This document shows, piece after piece, positions 8,195 to 18,930 of a DNA stretch of 64,000 nucleotides (positions are counted from its first letter, which is position 1; each line of letters begins with the position of its first letter). The stretch comes from Pseudomonas triticicola (GTDB lineage: Bacteria > Pseudomonadota > Gammaproteobacteria > Pseudomonadales > Pseudomonadaceae). The position numbers and the translations under genes were made by a program. Location of the stretch: contig NZ_JAHSTX010000001.1 of NCBI RefSeq assembly GCF_019145375.1, positions 4,365,501 to 4,429,500 on the forward strand, written 5' to 3'. The notes beneath the pieces were generated by a model. It had not been told where the DNA came from. It searched no databases and worked only from the letters and a program-made list of their open reading frames with translations.

Positions 8195-8202
8195 GCTGGC
8201 CC

Positions 8203-8272
8203 CTTCGCGAGCAGGCTCGCTCCCACAGGAATACGCATTTCAAATGTGGGAGCGAGCCTGCTCGCGAAGAGG
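8203..8272. repeat. REP pair (REPIN), GCGAGCCTGCTCGC type
   Basis: Two REP sequences in opposite orientation (TTCGCGAGCAGGCTCGCTCC and its complement) separated by about 25 bases, between the LysR gene and the downstream sulfatase gene. Confidence 0.9.
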
Positions 8273-8372
8273 CTGATGCAATCGCTGCATAAAAACCATT
8301 CCCCAAATGCACTTGCCGAAAACCCCCACCGACAGCAAAAACCCTCACCTGTCCCACTGACCGGTGAACTCC

Positions 8373-9989
8373 ATGCCCACTCCTCCCAACCCCGTGCGCA
8401 ACGTGCTGTACATCATGTGCGATCAACTGCGCCGCGATTACCTGTCCTGCTACGGCCACCCGCATCTGCACACACCGAACATCGATCGCCTCGCCGCCGA
8501 AGGCGTTCGTTTCAGCCGTGCCTACACCCAAGGCACGATCTGCGGCCCGTCGCGGATGTCGGCCTACACCGGGCGCTATGTCAGCAGCCATCAAGTGGCC
8601 TGGAACGCGGTGCCGTTGCCGCTGGATGAATTGACGATCGGCGATTACCTGCGACCTCACGGCATCCGCACCGCGCTGGTCGGCAAGACCCATGCGACGG
8701 CCAATGTCGACGCCTTGCAGCGCCTGGCGATCAACCCGGACAGCGCGCAAGCCGAGTTGCTCAATGAGGTCGGCTTCGAACCGTACCTGCGCCACGACGG
8801 TATCTACCCCGACGATCCGTCATTCGACGACAAGCGCGAATCCGCGCCCTATACCCAATACCTGCGCGCGCAGGGCTTCGATGGCAAGAATCCCTGGCAC
8901 AACTGGGCGAATGCCGCCGAAGGCGAGAACGGTGAAATCCTCAGCGGCTGGAAAATGCGTCATGCGAATTTGCCAGCACGAATTCCCGAGCAGCACTCAG
9001 AGACTGTCTACACTACAAATCGCGCCATCGACTTCATCACCGAGCAAGGCGAGAAATCCTGGTGTTTACACCTCTCGTACATCAAACCGCATTGGCCCTA
9101 CATCGTACCGGAACCGTACCACGCCTTGTACAGTACGAAATCGATTCTCGAAGCGGTCCGCGCGACGCCCTCCGCAGCCAGCAAACACCCCGTATACACT
9201 GCCTTTCGCCAGCATGAGGAAAGCCTCAACTTCTCCCGCGATTCAGTACGATTGAATGTAATCCCGACCTACATGGGCCTGATCAAGCAAGTGGATGATC
9301 AGTTGGGGCGGCTGTTCGATTTTCTGCAGAGCAACGGGCGTTGGGATGACACGTTGATCGTGTTCACCAGCGATCACGGCGATTTCCTTGGCGATCATTG
9401 GCTCGGTGAGAAGGAGTTTTTGCTCGAGCAGGCGGTGGGCGTGCCGTTGATCGTGCGCGACCCTCGGGCGGCGGCGGATGTCACTCGCGGCACTGTCGAT
9501 GAGCGGCTGGCGGAAACCATCGATGCGCTGCCGACGTTTCTTCAAGCGTTGGGATTAGCGGGCGCGGAACACCGGCTGGAAGGGCGTTCCTTGATCCCGC
9601 TGCTGCACGGGGAAAATCCCGATTGGCGCCGCTATGCGATCAGCGAATACGACTACGCCTTCCAGGCCCCGGCGCGGGAACGCCTCGGCCAGCCGATCGA
9701 CCGGTGCCGCATGACCATGGTGCGCAGCGAGCGCTGGAAATACCTGGCGTACGACGGGTTTAGACCGCAGTTGTTTGATCTGTTGAATGATCCGCAGGAG
9801 CTGAATGATCTGGGTGAGGACCCGGCGTACGCGGCGGTGCGCGAGGAGCATGCGGGGTATCTGTTTGAATGGGTACGCGCACTGAAGCGGCGGACGACGA
9901 TCAGCCATCCGGAGATCGATTTGCGCGGGCAGTGGTTTCGTTATGGCGAACCGGACACCGACAAGGTTGTTCAGATCGGAATGTGGTGA
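8373..9989 (+). CDS. Sulfatase/phosphonate monoester hydrolase-type enzyme
   Basis: A 538-residue member of the alkaline phosphatase superfamily. The formylglycine signature C-x-P-x-R is present as ICGPSRMS with the modified cysteine at C57. The metal site begins MCDQLRRD (D17, Q18) and continues as TSDHGDFLGDHW. The Asp-Gln and Asp-His pairs are those of phosphonate monoester hydrolases and choline-sulfatase relatives, rather than the Asp-Asp and Asp-Asn of arylsulfatases such as AtsA. It has no signal peptide, so it is cytoplasmic. A GTG start 9 bases earlier is possible, but the ATG at 8373 has GGTGA at good spacing. Probable role: hydrolysis of an imported alkyl or aryl sulfate ester or phosphonate ester. 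The substrate is unknown. Confidence 0.88.
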   Translation: MPTPPNPVRNVLYIMCDQLRRDYLSCYGHPHLHTPNIDRLAAEGVRFSRAYTQGTICGPSRMSAYTGRYVSSHQVAWNAVPLPLDELTIGDYLRPHGIRTALVGKTHATANVDALQRLAINPDSAQAELLNEVGFEPYLRHDGIYPDDPSFDDKRESAPYTQYLRAQGFDGKNPWHNWANAAEGENGEILSGWKMRHANLPARIPEQHSETVYTTNRAIDFITEQGEKSWCLHLSYIKPHWPYIVPEPYHALYSTKSILEAVRATPSAASKHPVYTAFRQHEESLNFSRDSVRLNVIPTYMGLIKQVDDQLGRLFDFLQSNGRWDDTLIVFTSDHGDFLGDHWLGEKEFLLEQAVGVPLIVRDPRAAADVTRGTVDERLAETIDALPTFLQALGLAGAEHRLEGRSLIPLLHGENPDWRRYAISEYDYAFQAPARERLGQPIDRCRMTMVRSERWKYLAYDGFRPQLFDLLNDPQELNDLGEDPAYAAVREEHAGYLFEWVRALKRRTTISHPEIDLRGQWFRYGEPDTDKVVQIGMW

Positions 9990-9993
9990 AAGC

Positions 9994-10092
9994 CCTTCGC
10001 GAGCAGGCTCGCTCCCACAGGGATTGGCGTCGATCACGTCCTAGTGTTCGGCACTAAACCATTGTGGGAGCGAGCCTGCTCGCGAAGAGGCC
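9994..10092. repeat. REP pair, GCGAGCCTGCTCGC type
   Basis: Inverted REP copies at 9994-10020 and 10063-10092 between the convergent sulfatase and atsK genes. The second copy ends two bases before the atsK stop codon. It may act as a transcription barrier. Confidence 0.88.
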
Positions 10093-10094
10093 AA

Positions 10095-11015
10095 TCAGAC
10101 GCCGACGATATCCGCGCCCTTAATGGTCAGACTCCGCTGCCCACTCACCCCCACTGGCACCTCGCCCTTGAGCGTCACCCGGCGCACCACGCGATCCTGG
10201 GTGCCGTAATCATCAATCGCGTAATGCTGCGTCGAGCGGTTGTCCCAGATCGCCACATCTGCAGCCTGCCAGCGCCAGCGCACGGTGTTTTCCTGGCGGA
10301 TCACATGGCTCTGCAGCAAGCCGAACAGGTGTGCCGAATCGGCCTGTGAATAACCTTTGATGCGTTTGACGAAATGCCCCAGCAGCAAGCTCTTCTCGCC
10401 GCTGATCGGGTGCACGCGCACCACCGGGTGCTCGGTTTCGTAGACGGTCGAGGTGAAGACTTTGCGATAGCGCTCCAGCTTCTCTGCCGAGACATCCGGC
10501 TTCGCACCGGCGTAATCGTACTCGTTGCTGTGCACAGCGGTCAGTTTATCGGCCAGCTCACGCAGCTCGCTCGGCAAGCCGCGGTAAGCGGTCGCGGTGT
10601 TGGCCCACAGCGTATCGCCGCCGAAGGCCGGGGCGACCACCGAGCGCAGGATCGAGGCTTTCGGGTAAGCGTCGACGAAAGTCACGTCGGTGTGCCAGGA
10701 GTTGGCGCGCTGACCTTCGGCGCCGTCCAGCTCGAGCAGGTAACGGGTGCCTTCGCGCGATGGCACGGTCGGGTGCGCCACCGGTTCGCCAAGCAGATGG
10801 GCGAAGGCTTCCTGACGCTGATCGTCGAGTTGCGTCTGCTCGCGGAAGAACAGCACTTTGTATTCGACCAAGGCTTGCTGGATGGCTTCGACAGTGGCGG
10901 CGTCCAGCTCACCGGACAGATGCACGCCACGAATTTCGGCACCGATACGACCGGCTACCGGGTGAATTTCCAGCGCGTGAGAAACGGGTTTTACGGCGAG
11001 TGCGGCATTGCTCAT
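10095..11015 (-). CDS. atsK: AtsK-type Fe(II)/2-oxoglutarate-dependent alkylsulfatase
   Basis: A 306-residue TauD-family dioxygenase. It oxidises alkyl sulfate esters at the carbon next to the ester oxygen, giving an aldehyde and sulfate while turning 2-oxoglutarate and O2 into succinate and CO2. The iron ligands are H108 and D110 (NSWHTDVTF) and the distal His in IWDNRSTQHYAIDDYG. The 2-oxoglutarate-binding Arg lies in DRVVRRVTL. The whole protein follows the P. putida S-313 AtsK sequence as I recall it, with the same H108/D110 numbering. It is divergent from the second LysR gene. A site resembling that in front of the receptor gene lies 104 bases upstream. Confidence 0.92.
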   Translation of the reverse strand: MSNAALAVKPVSHALEIHPVAGRIGAEIRGVHLSGELDAATVEAIQQALVEYKVLFFREQTQLDDQRQEAFAHLLGEPVAHPTVPSREGTRYLLELDGAEGQRANSWHTDVTFVDAYPKASILRSVVAPAFGGDTLWANTATAYRGLPSELRELADKLTAVHSNEYDYAGAKPDVSAEKLERYRKVFTSTVYETEHPVVRVHPISGEKSLLLGHFVKRIKGYSQADSAHLFGLLQSHVIRQENTVRWRWQAADVAIWDNRSTQHYAIDDYGTQDRVVRRVTLKGEVPVGVSGQRSLTIKGADIVGV

Positions 11016-11118
11016 GGGAAGACCCTCATCGACGGTTTGCGGTTTTGGCGGCAGCGAAACAACGCTCTATCTATATTCCAATTACATCTAATAGATATTC
11101 ATATGCTTCGTTGACGGA

Positions 11119-11138
11119 ATAAGAGCTTGCATTTAAAA
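11119..11138 (-). promoter_or_regulatory. Motif A: CTCTTAT-type element upstream of atsK
   Basis: Toward atsK the sequence reads TTTTAAATGCAAGCTCTTAT, matching 17 of 20 positions of 7176-7195. It is followed by TCCG and, after 7-12 bases, further TTC-type half-sites. Probable activator site, with the regulator inferred. Confidence 0.5.
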
Positions 11139-11158
11139 CCTCAAGCAACCCTCGTCGC

Positions 11159-11186
11159 AAATGCCTTCGAGCTATTTTTAGGATGC
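11159..11186 (+). promoter_or_regulatory. Motif B, copy 3 (degenerate)
   Basis: Matches about 20 of 28 positions of the copy at 13357-13384 (read on the minus strand), including AATGC-x-TTCGA and GATGC. Like copy 1 it lies immediately before a LysR start codon (11198). Confidence 0.35.
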
Positions 11187-11197
11187 CGGAAAAGCAT

Positions 11198-12118
11198 ATG
11201 GATCTTCGCCAGTTGCGCTACTTCATCGCCCTCAACGAACACCGCAGTTTTGTCCGTGCGGCAGACGCCATGGGCATCACTCAACCGGCGTTCAGCCGCA
11301 GCATTCAGGGATTGGAGCAGGAGTTCGGTTGCGTGCTGGTCGATCGCGGCAACAAGGATCTGCGTCCGACGCCCGAGGGCCAGGTGGTGCTGCAACATGC
11401 CTTGAGCCTGGTGCAGGGCGCAGCGTTGCTCAGCGCTGAAGTGACGCAAATGACCAAGCTCGACGCCGGCGAAGTGCATTTTGGTTGCGGGCCGGCGCCA
11501 GCGGTGAAACTGGTGCCCGATGCGGTGGCGCAGTTCATCAATGCGCATCCGAAAGTGCGCACCTGTTTTCAGGTGGATAACTGGGAAAAACTCAGCCGCG
11601 CGCTGATCCGCGAAGAGATCGAATTCTTCATCGCCGATATCCGCCATTTCGAGTCCGACCCTAATTTCCAGACGCAACCGCTGACGCCCAAGCGCGGGGT
11701 GTTTTTCTGCCGGCCGGGGCATCCGTTGCTGGCCAAGGAAAGCCTGTCGACCAACGACATGTTCGACTTTCCCCTGGCCGCCACCCTGATCCCGCCAGGC
11801 ATTCGCAAGCTGCTGGCGAACCTCAGCGGGCGCATCGATTTCTCACCGACCATCGAGACCGAGCACTTTCCGGCGCTGGTCAAAGTGGTACTGCAATCCA
11901 ACGCGATCGGCGTCGGCACGGAGGAGGCGTTTATTGAGGATGTCGCCAAGGGTTCGCTGGTGCTGCTGCATTGGCGCAACCTGCCGCAGAACCTCGAAAG
12001 CATGAACGCCCGCTGCGGCATCGTCAGCCGCACCGGATTTCGGTTGTCGCCGGCGGCGAGGGCAATGATCGAGACGTTGGTCGCTGTGGATCGGCAGGAC
12101 GTCAGCGTAGCTGTCTGA
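11198..12118 (+). CDS. Second LysR-family regulator, divergent from atsK
   Basis: A 306-residue regulator. The DNA-binding domain is at residues 1-60 (MDLRQLRYFIALNEHRSFVR, then GITQPAFSRSIQGLEQ). The effector domain begins near EVHFGCGPAPAVKLVPDAV. The open frame extends to an ATG at 11183, but MDLRQLRYF is the usual LysR beginning. It is a paralogue of the LysR protein at 7250, and both sit divergently beside a sulfate-ester gene. By analogy with SftR it would activate atsK and perhaps atsRBCA when sulfate is lacking. It is unclear whether the two paralogues split the work or respond to different esters. Confidence 0.9.
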   Translation: MDLRQLRYFIALNEHRSFVRAADAMGITQPAFSRSIQGLEQEFGCVLVDRGNKDLRPTPEGQVVLQHALSLVQGAALLSAEVTQMTKLDAGEVHFGCGPAPAVKLVPDAVAQFINAHPKVRTCFQVDNWEKLSRALIREEIEFFIADIRHFESDPNFQTQPLTPKRGVFFCRPGHPLLAKESLSTNDMFDFPLAATLIPPGIRKLLANLSGRIDFSPTIETEHFPALVKVVLQSNAIGVGTEEAFIEDVAKGSLVLLHWRNLPQNLESMNARCGIVSRTGFRLSPAARAMIETLVAVDRQDVSVAV

Positions 12119-12125
12119 AACCCAT

Positions 12126-12200
12126 AAAGATCGCAGCCTTCGGCAGCTCCTACAGGGGAATGCGTTTTCCTGTAGGAGCTGCCGAAGGCTGCGATCTTTT
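12126..12200. repeat. Long palindromic repeat (AAGATCGCAGCC type), possible bidirectional terminator
   Basis: AAAGATCGCAGCC at the left and GGCTGCGATCTTT at the right, with CTTCGGCAGCTCCTACAGG matched inside, form a long near-perfect hairpin with a run of T at its end. It lies between the convergent LysR and atsR genes. Related copies are at 28569-28637, 32384-32450 and 41843-41868. Confidence 0.8.
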
Positions 12201-12204
12201 GCTT

Positions 12205-13218
12205 CTAGAGCCTGGCGGCTGAGAGCTCAGGCGCCACCCAATCGCTGACCTTGAACGGCTTGCGAATCAGCTTCTGCTGCGCCGCCAGGTCAACCTTGCC
12301 CTGCAGGCCGCTCAAGAACACCGGATCCAGTGTCGACGGGAAAATCTCGCTGAGATTCTGATCCTTCAGATCCTGAGCCAGAATCACCGGCGGATAACTG
12401 GCCAGCCCTGATACCAGCTGCACATAGGCGTCCTTGTTGCTGTCCTGCGTCAGCCACTCGACCGCTTGCTGCTGCGCCTTGAGCAGTTTCGCAATGACCT
12501 CTGGATGGGCGTCGACAAACTTGCCATTACCCAGCAACACCGCCTGCACGCTGCCAGCGCCGCCAAGATCCTTGGTGTTGAGCGGCAATTCCGCCAGGCC
12601 TTTGGCTTGCAACGCACTCAGCGCGGAGCTGCCCCACGAGGCATCGATCTGCTTGGCCGCGAGCGCCGAGACCGCCGCGTTGAAATCCAGATTGATCACC
12701 TTCAGATCCTTCTCGCTCAGGCCCTGACTGGCCAGCGCCGCATCGAACGACAGCTGCGTCGCCGTCCCGCGAAAGATCGCCACGCGTTTGCCTTTGAGAT
12801 CCTGCAGGGTCTTGATTCCCGAGCCGGGCACCACGCCGAGGTATTGCTTGACCCCACGTGCCGTGGCGCTGAGCAGGCGCGTGTCCAGGCCATTGGATTT
12901 TCCGATGATCGCGGCCAGATCGCCAAGATAGGCCAGATCGACCTGGCCATTGGCAAACGCCTCATTGATCACCGGCCCGGCGCCCTTGAAAAAACTCCAC
13001 TGGATCTTGATGCCCTGCTCGGCGAAGGCCTTTTCGAAGATCTGCTGATCGCGCAGCACATCGACGATGCCGCCGCCGCTGTGTTGAGTGCCGGCGCTGA
13101 GGTCGGGCACGGCGATGCGGATTTCCTTGAGTTCTCCGGCTTGGGCGCCAAGCGCAAGAAAGCCTGCAAGCGCCGGGGCGGCCAGCAGGCTGATGATTCG
13201 TTTGAAGGGAAGGTTCAT
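12205..13218 (-). CDS. atsR: AtsR: periplasmic sulfate-ester/sulfonate-binding protein
   Basis: A 337-residue solute-binding protein of the SsuA/TauA type. The signal peptide ends GFLALGAQA, before GELKEIRIAVPD. The mature protein has the two-lobed fold with GTATQLSFDAAL near residue 150. The start chosen at 13218 has AAGGAGCC. The open frame 16 codons upstream lacks one. It would deliver sulfate esters to AtsB-AtsC. It is transcribed away from atsBCA, whereas in the P. putida and P. aeruginosa clusters the ats genes are usually given as one operon. Here the binding protein has been separated from its permease by inversion or by a different ancestral order. Confidence 0.85.
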   Translation of the reverse strand: MNLPFKRIISLLAAPALAGFLALGAQAGELKEIRIAVPDLSAGTQHSGGGIVDVLRDQQIFEKAFAEQGIKIQWSFFKGAGPVINEAFANGQVDLAYLGDLAAIIGKSNGLDTRLLSATARGVKQYLGVVPGSGIKTLQDLKGKRVAIFRGTATQLSFDAALASQGLSEKDLKVINLDFNAAVSALAAKQIDASWGSSALSALQAKGLAELPLNTKDLGGAGSVQAVLLGNGKFVDAHPEVIAKLLKAQQQAVEWLTQDSNKDAYVQLVSGLASYPPVILAQDLKDQNLSEIFPSTLDPVFLSGLQGKVDLAAQQKLIRKPFKVSDWVAPELSAARL

Positions 13219-13356
13219 GGGTGCGGCTCCTTGATCGCTGAGGAGCTGAAAGTAGGCTGGATGCATACCTCCACTTAAATACTATAAATGCACATTTTTA
13301 TATCCATATGACCTAAGCGAGGGCGTGTGCGGTTTGCAGCGCGATATGCATTAACA

Positions 13357-13387
13357 GCATCGAAAATATTCTTCGAATGCATTGGAT
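13357..13387 (-). promoter_or_regulatory. Motif B, copy 2, upstream of atsR
   Basis: The minus strand carries ATCCAATGCATT followed by CGAAGAATATTTTCGATGC. GCATTCGAA and TTCGATGC give the element an imperfect inverted-repeat look, as expected for a LysR-type site. It is 139 bases from the atsR start. Confidence 0.5.
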
Positions 13388-13400
13388 GCGCGTAAGCAGG

Positions 13401-13428
13401 CAAGCCTTAAATGGATTCGCTTATCTCC
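13401..13428 (+). promoter_or_regulatory. Motif A-like element in the atsR-atsB gap
   Basis: Toward atsB, CTTAAATGGATTCGCTTAT resembles the atsK element (TTAAATG-x-A and CTTAT conserved) and shares CGCTTATCTCC exactly with the tonB upstream region. The atsB start is 190 bases away, with a REP pair between them. The rest of the 397-base gap 13219-13615 shows nothing else. Confidence 0.4.
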
Positions 13429-13483
13429 CGATAGCATCTAACGCAACGCTGTTAGATCAGTTTCATATATGACGAAACCCAAA

Positions 13484-13573
13484 GTGGGAGCGAGCCTGCT
13501 CGCGAAGAGGCCAATGCCAGCCGCCATCAATGCTGCCTTAAACAGCCATTTCGCGAGCAGGCTCGCTCCCACA
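13484..13573. repeat. REP pair, GCGAGCCTGCTCGC type
   Basis: Inverted REP copies at 13484-13512 and 13549-13573, lying between the putative control elements and the atsB ribosome site, hence probably inside the atsBCA 5-prime leader. Confidence 0.85.
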
Positions 13574-13615
13574 TGAAAAGCGGTTCGCCATGCAACCCGA
13601 CAACGGAGGTCACCC

Positions 13616-15210
13616 ATGGCCCGTCAATCTCTGCTCAGCCTGCCGCTGGCCGCGCCGCCGCTGAAAAGCCGTCGCACCTGGCCGAGCCTGAATCAACGCC
13701 TGTTGCCCTGGCTGTTGCCCGTCAGCCTGTTCGTCCTGTGGTGGCTGGCCGCCCGCAATCAGTGGATGAGCGAGCAGATCCTGCCGGCGCCATCGCTGGT
13801 GTGGAGCAGCGCTGTGGAACTGGCCCAAGGCGAGTTGTGGAGTCATTTGTGGATCAGCCTGCAACGGTTGTTCTGGGGTTTGTTGGCAGGCGTTTCGGCC
13901 GGCGCGGTGCTTGGCGCCGCACTGGGTTTCAGTCGACGTCTGGAGCGCCTGGTTTTTCCGACATTCGCTGGATTGGCGCAGGTGCCGACGCTGGCGTGGA
14001 TTCCGCTGTTCATGGTGTTTTTTGGCATCGGCGAACTGCTGAAACTGGTGGTGCTGATCAAGGCCATTGTGGTGCCGGTGACCTTGCACACACTGGTTGG
14101 CGTACGCGATGCACAACCGAAACTGCGCGAAGCCGCCGCCGTGTTGCGCCTGCCGGCGCATCTGCTGATTCGTCGTCTGGTGCTTCCCGCTGCGCTGCCC
14201 GCGTTCATGGCTGGCGTGCGCCTGGCACTCGCCGCCGGCTGGACCTCGTTGCTGGCGGTCGAGCTGCTGGCCTCCAGCGAAGGCATCGGCTATCTGATGG
14301 TCTGGGCGCGGCAGTTGTTCATGCTCGACATCGTGTTCGTGTGCATCGTGGTCATCGGTCTGATCGGCGTGGCCATGGATCGCGGCATCGGTCTGCTCGA
14401 CCGCAGACTGGTGCACTGGCCGCACCCGGCCACCGCGCACATCACACGCGGCCCGCGCTATCAGGGCTGGCAGCGCCTGCAGCCGTGGCTGTTGCCGCTG
14501 GGCTTGTTGGCGCTTTGGCAACTGGCCAACGAGCAACAGTGGGTCGATGCAAATATTCTGGTCAGCCCTTTGGCGGTGCTGAGCACGGCATGGAATGGAC
14601 TGCTCGACGGCACGCTGGTCAACGGCATGGCGCTGAGCCTGAGCCGCACCCTCGGCGGCTTGCTGATCGGTGGCGGCCTCGGCTTCGCCCTGGGCTTGCT
14701 CCTCGGCCTGTCGCGTTTCAGCGAACGCCTGCTTGGCCCGACACTCGCCGCACTGCGGCAGATTGCGATTTTCGCCTGGGTGCCGCTGCTCACCGCGTGG
14801 TTCGGTCTCGGCGAACTGGCCAAGTGGGTGTTCGTCGCTCTCGCCGCCTTCTTCCCGCTGTTCGTCGCCACCCAGCGCAGCGTCGCCAACCTCTCGCCGC
14901 AACTCAACGAAGCCGCGCAAGTGCTGCGCCTGAGCCTCGGCCAGCGCCTGCGTCGACTGGTCCTGCCCGGTGCTGCGCCGGGGATCTTCGCAGGGCTCAG
15001 ATTGAGCCTGATCTACGCCTGGCTCGGCACCATCGGCGCTGAATACTTCATGCCGTCCAATGGCGGCATCGGCAGCCAGATGATCGGCGCGCAGCAGCTG
15101 CTGCGCATGGATCTGATCATGGCCGGCATGCTGCTGGTCGGCCTCACCGGCGCCCTGCTCAACCTGATCGGCCAACGCCTGGAAATTCGCGCGACCCGCT
15201 GGAGACACGC

Positions 15211-15214
<4 letters not shown>
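13616..15214 (+). CDS. atsB: AtsB: fused, duplicated ABC permease for sulfate esters
   Basis: A 532-residue inner-membrane permease, twice the usual length. It contains two copies of the binding-protein-dependent permease domain. Each half has about six membrane segments and its own EAA loop: VRDAQPKLREAAAVLRLPA near residues 162-180, and NLSPQLNEAAQVLRLS near 424-440. Both are followed by RRLVLP. A single chain can therefore supply both halves of the channel for AtsC. The start has GGAGGT at ideal spacing. Its stop overlaps the atsC start (ATGA). Partners are AtsR (opposite strand) and AtsC. Confidence 0.9.
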
Positions 15215-17654
<2,440 letters not shown>

Positions 17655-17670
17655 GGTCTGACAGATCGTA

Positions 17671-17742
17671 TTCGCGAGCAGGCTCGCTCCCACAGGAAAC
17701 CGGATTCCAACTGTGGGAGCGAGCCTGCTCGCGAAGGGGCCT
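17671..17742. repeat. REP pair, GCGAGCCTGCTCGC type
   Basis: Inverted REP copies 17671-17696 and 17711-17740 between the convergent atsA and desaturase genes. Confidence 0.88.
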
Positions 17743-17756
17743 TTGAGCACAACCCA

Positions 17757-18830
17757 TCAAGCCCGGGCTGAACTCACCTCTTCATTGACCATCTCAGCCG
17801 GACGCACAAACCGGTTCGCCCGGCCAAACGTGCCGAAATCATTAAAGCGCACACCCATCTCGCGCATCACCTTGTGCGCCACCGGCACGGTCATCTGGCG
17901 AATGTAAAACGGCTCCTTGACCACGAAGTGATGAATCCCGTGACTGCTGCCGAAGTTGAAGCAGAACGCTTGCAACGGCCACAGCCACCAAGGGTTCAGC
18001 ACCTGGCATTGCTGCAGCACATTGCCCGGTTCGACGTCGCCGTAGTAATGCATGTTCGAGCTGATGAAGTGCAGGCAAAAAGTGCGCAACACATTCGGGC
18101 CGATGATCACCACGGCGGCGATATCGATCACCTGCATCACCGAAAGCGTGGTGGCCGACCACTCGATGGGCGAGCCGAGCAAATGCGCAATGCCATTGGC
18201 CGCGTGAAAGCCGAGAAACACATACCACGCGCCCCAATGCAGCAGCGCCAGCGGTGCGTAGACCTTGAGCACGCGTTTGCCGATGCTCCACTTGTGTGCC
18301 CAGGTCCTGGCGCGGAGCAGGCGGATAAACGCCGACATCAGGTTGTCGCCAACCATCAGCAGACGGGCAACACCCCACGGCTCGCCGTTGGTGATTGCGC
18401 GCTCTTCCATGTCGGCTTCAGTGCCGGAAACCTTGTGATGGTTGAGGTGCAGATGACGACGGATCCACGGGTTGATTGTGCTCGGCCGCGCCAGCCAGAC
18501 CAGGCCCATCATCAGGTTGTGCGGTACGCGCTGTTTGCGGAAGTACATGCTGTGGATCAGGTCGTGTTCCAGCTCATGGGTCAGCGAGGCGAAAAAAGCA
18601 TTGAACAGCAGGCACACCCACCAAGCCATATGGCCAGTGATGTACAGCGCCGCCGAGCCGATCATCCCGGCCAGCGCGAACGCCAGAATCCCCGCACCAA
18701 GGGCATCCTGATGCTGAAGAATCGGGTAGCGCTCACGCAATTGCGCACCTTTGGCCAACACCACCTGGCGAATATGTGCCGAGCGCTGCGCCGCATTCAG
18801 TCGTTCAGGGCTTGCAGAAGTACCGTCCAT
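17757..18830 (-). CDS. Membrane fatty acid desaturase/hydroxylase-like protein
   Basis: A 357-residue integral membrane di-iron enzyme. The three histidine boxes are HELEHDLIH (about residue 85), HLHLNHHKVSG (about 126) and HGIHHF near residue 295, with pairs of hydrophobic segments near residues 45-75 and 190-250. This is the FA_desaturase (PF00487) pattern. Substrate and regiospecificity cannot be told. The divergent AraC-type gene only 100 bases away is its probable regulator. It differs from the DesA-like enzyme at 31190, whose box spacing and length are distinct. Confidence 0.85.
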   Translation of the reverse strand: MDGTSASPERLNAAQRSAHIRQVVLAKGAQLRERYPILQHQDALGAGILAFALAGMIGSAALYITGHMAWWVCLLFNAFFASLTHELEHDLIHSMYFRKQRVPHNLMMGLVWLARPSTINPWIRRHLHLNHHKVSGTEADMEERAITNGEPWGVARLLMVGDNLMSAFIRLLRARTWAHKWSIGKRVLKVYAPLALLHWGAWYVFLGFHAANGIAHLLGSPIEWSATTLSVMQVIDIAAVVIIGPNVLRTFCLHFISSNMHYYGDVEPGNVLQQCQVLNPWWLWPLQAFCFNFGSSHGIHHFVVKEPFYIRQMTVPVAHKVMREMGVRFNDFGTFGRANRFVRPAEMVNEEVSSARA

Positions 18831-18930
18831 GCTTCCATCCTCGGGTCTAAGATGAATGCATCGTGCCTTGCCGGGGTTCGATCCGCGCTAGCCAAGAACG
18901 CCAACCTGTTGACCGGACGCGCCAATTCGC

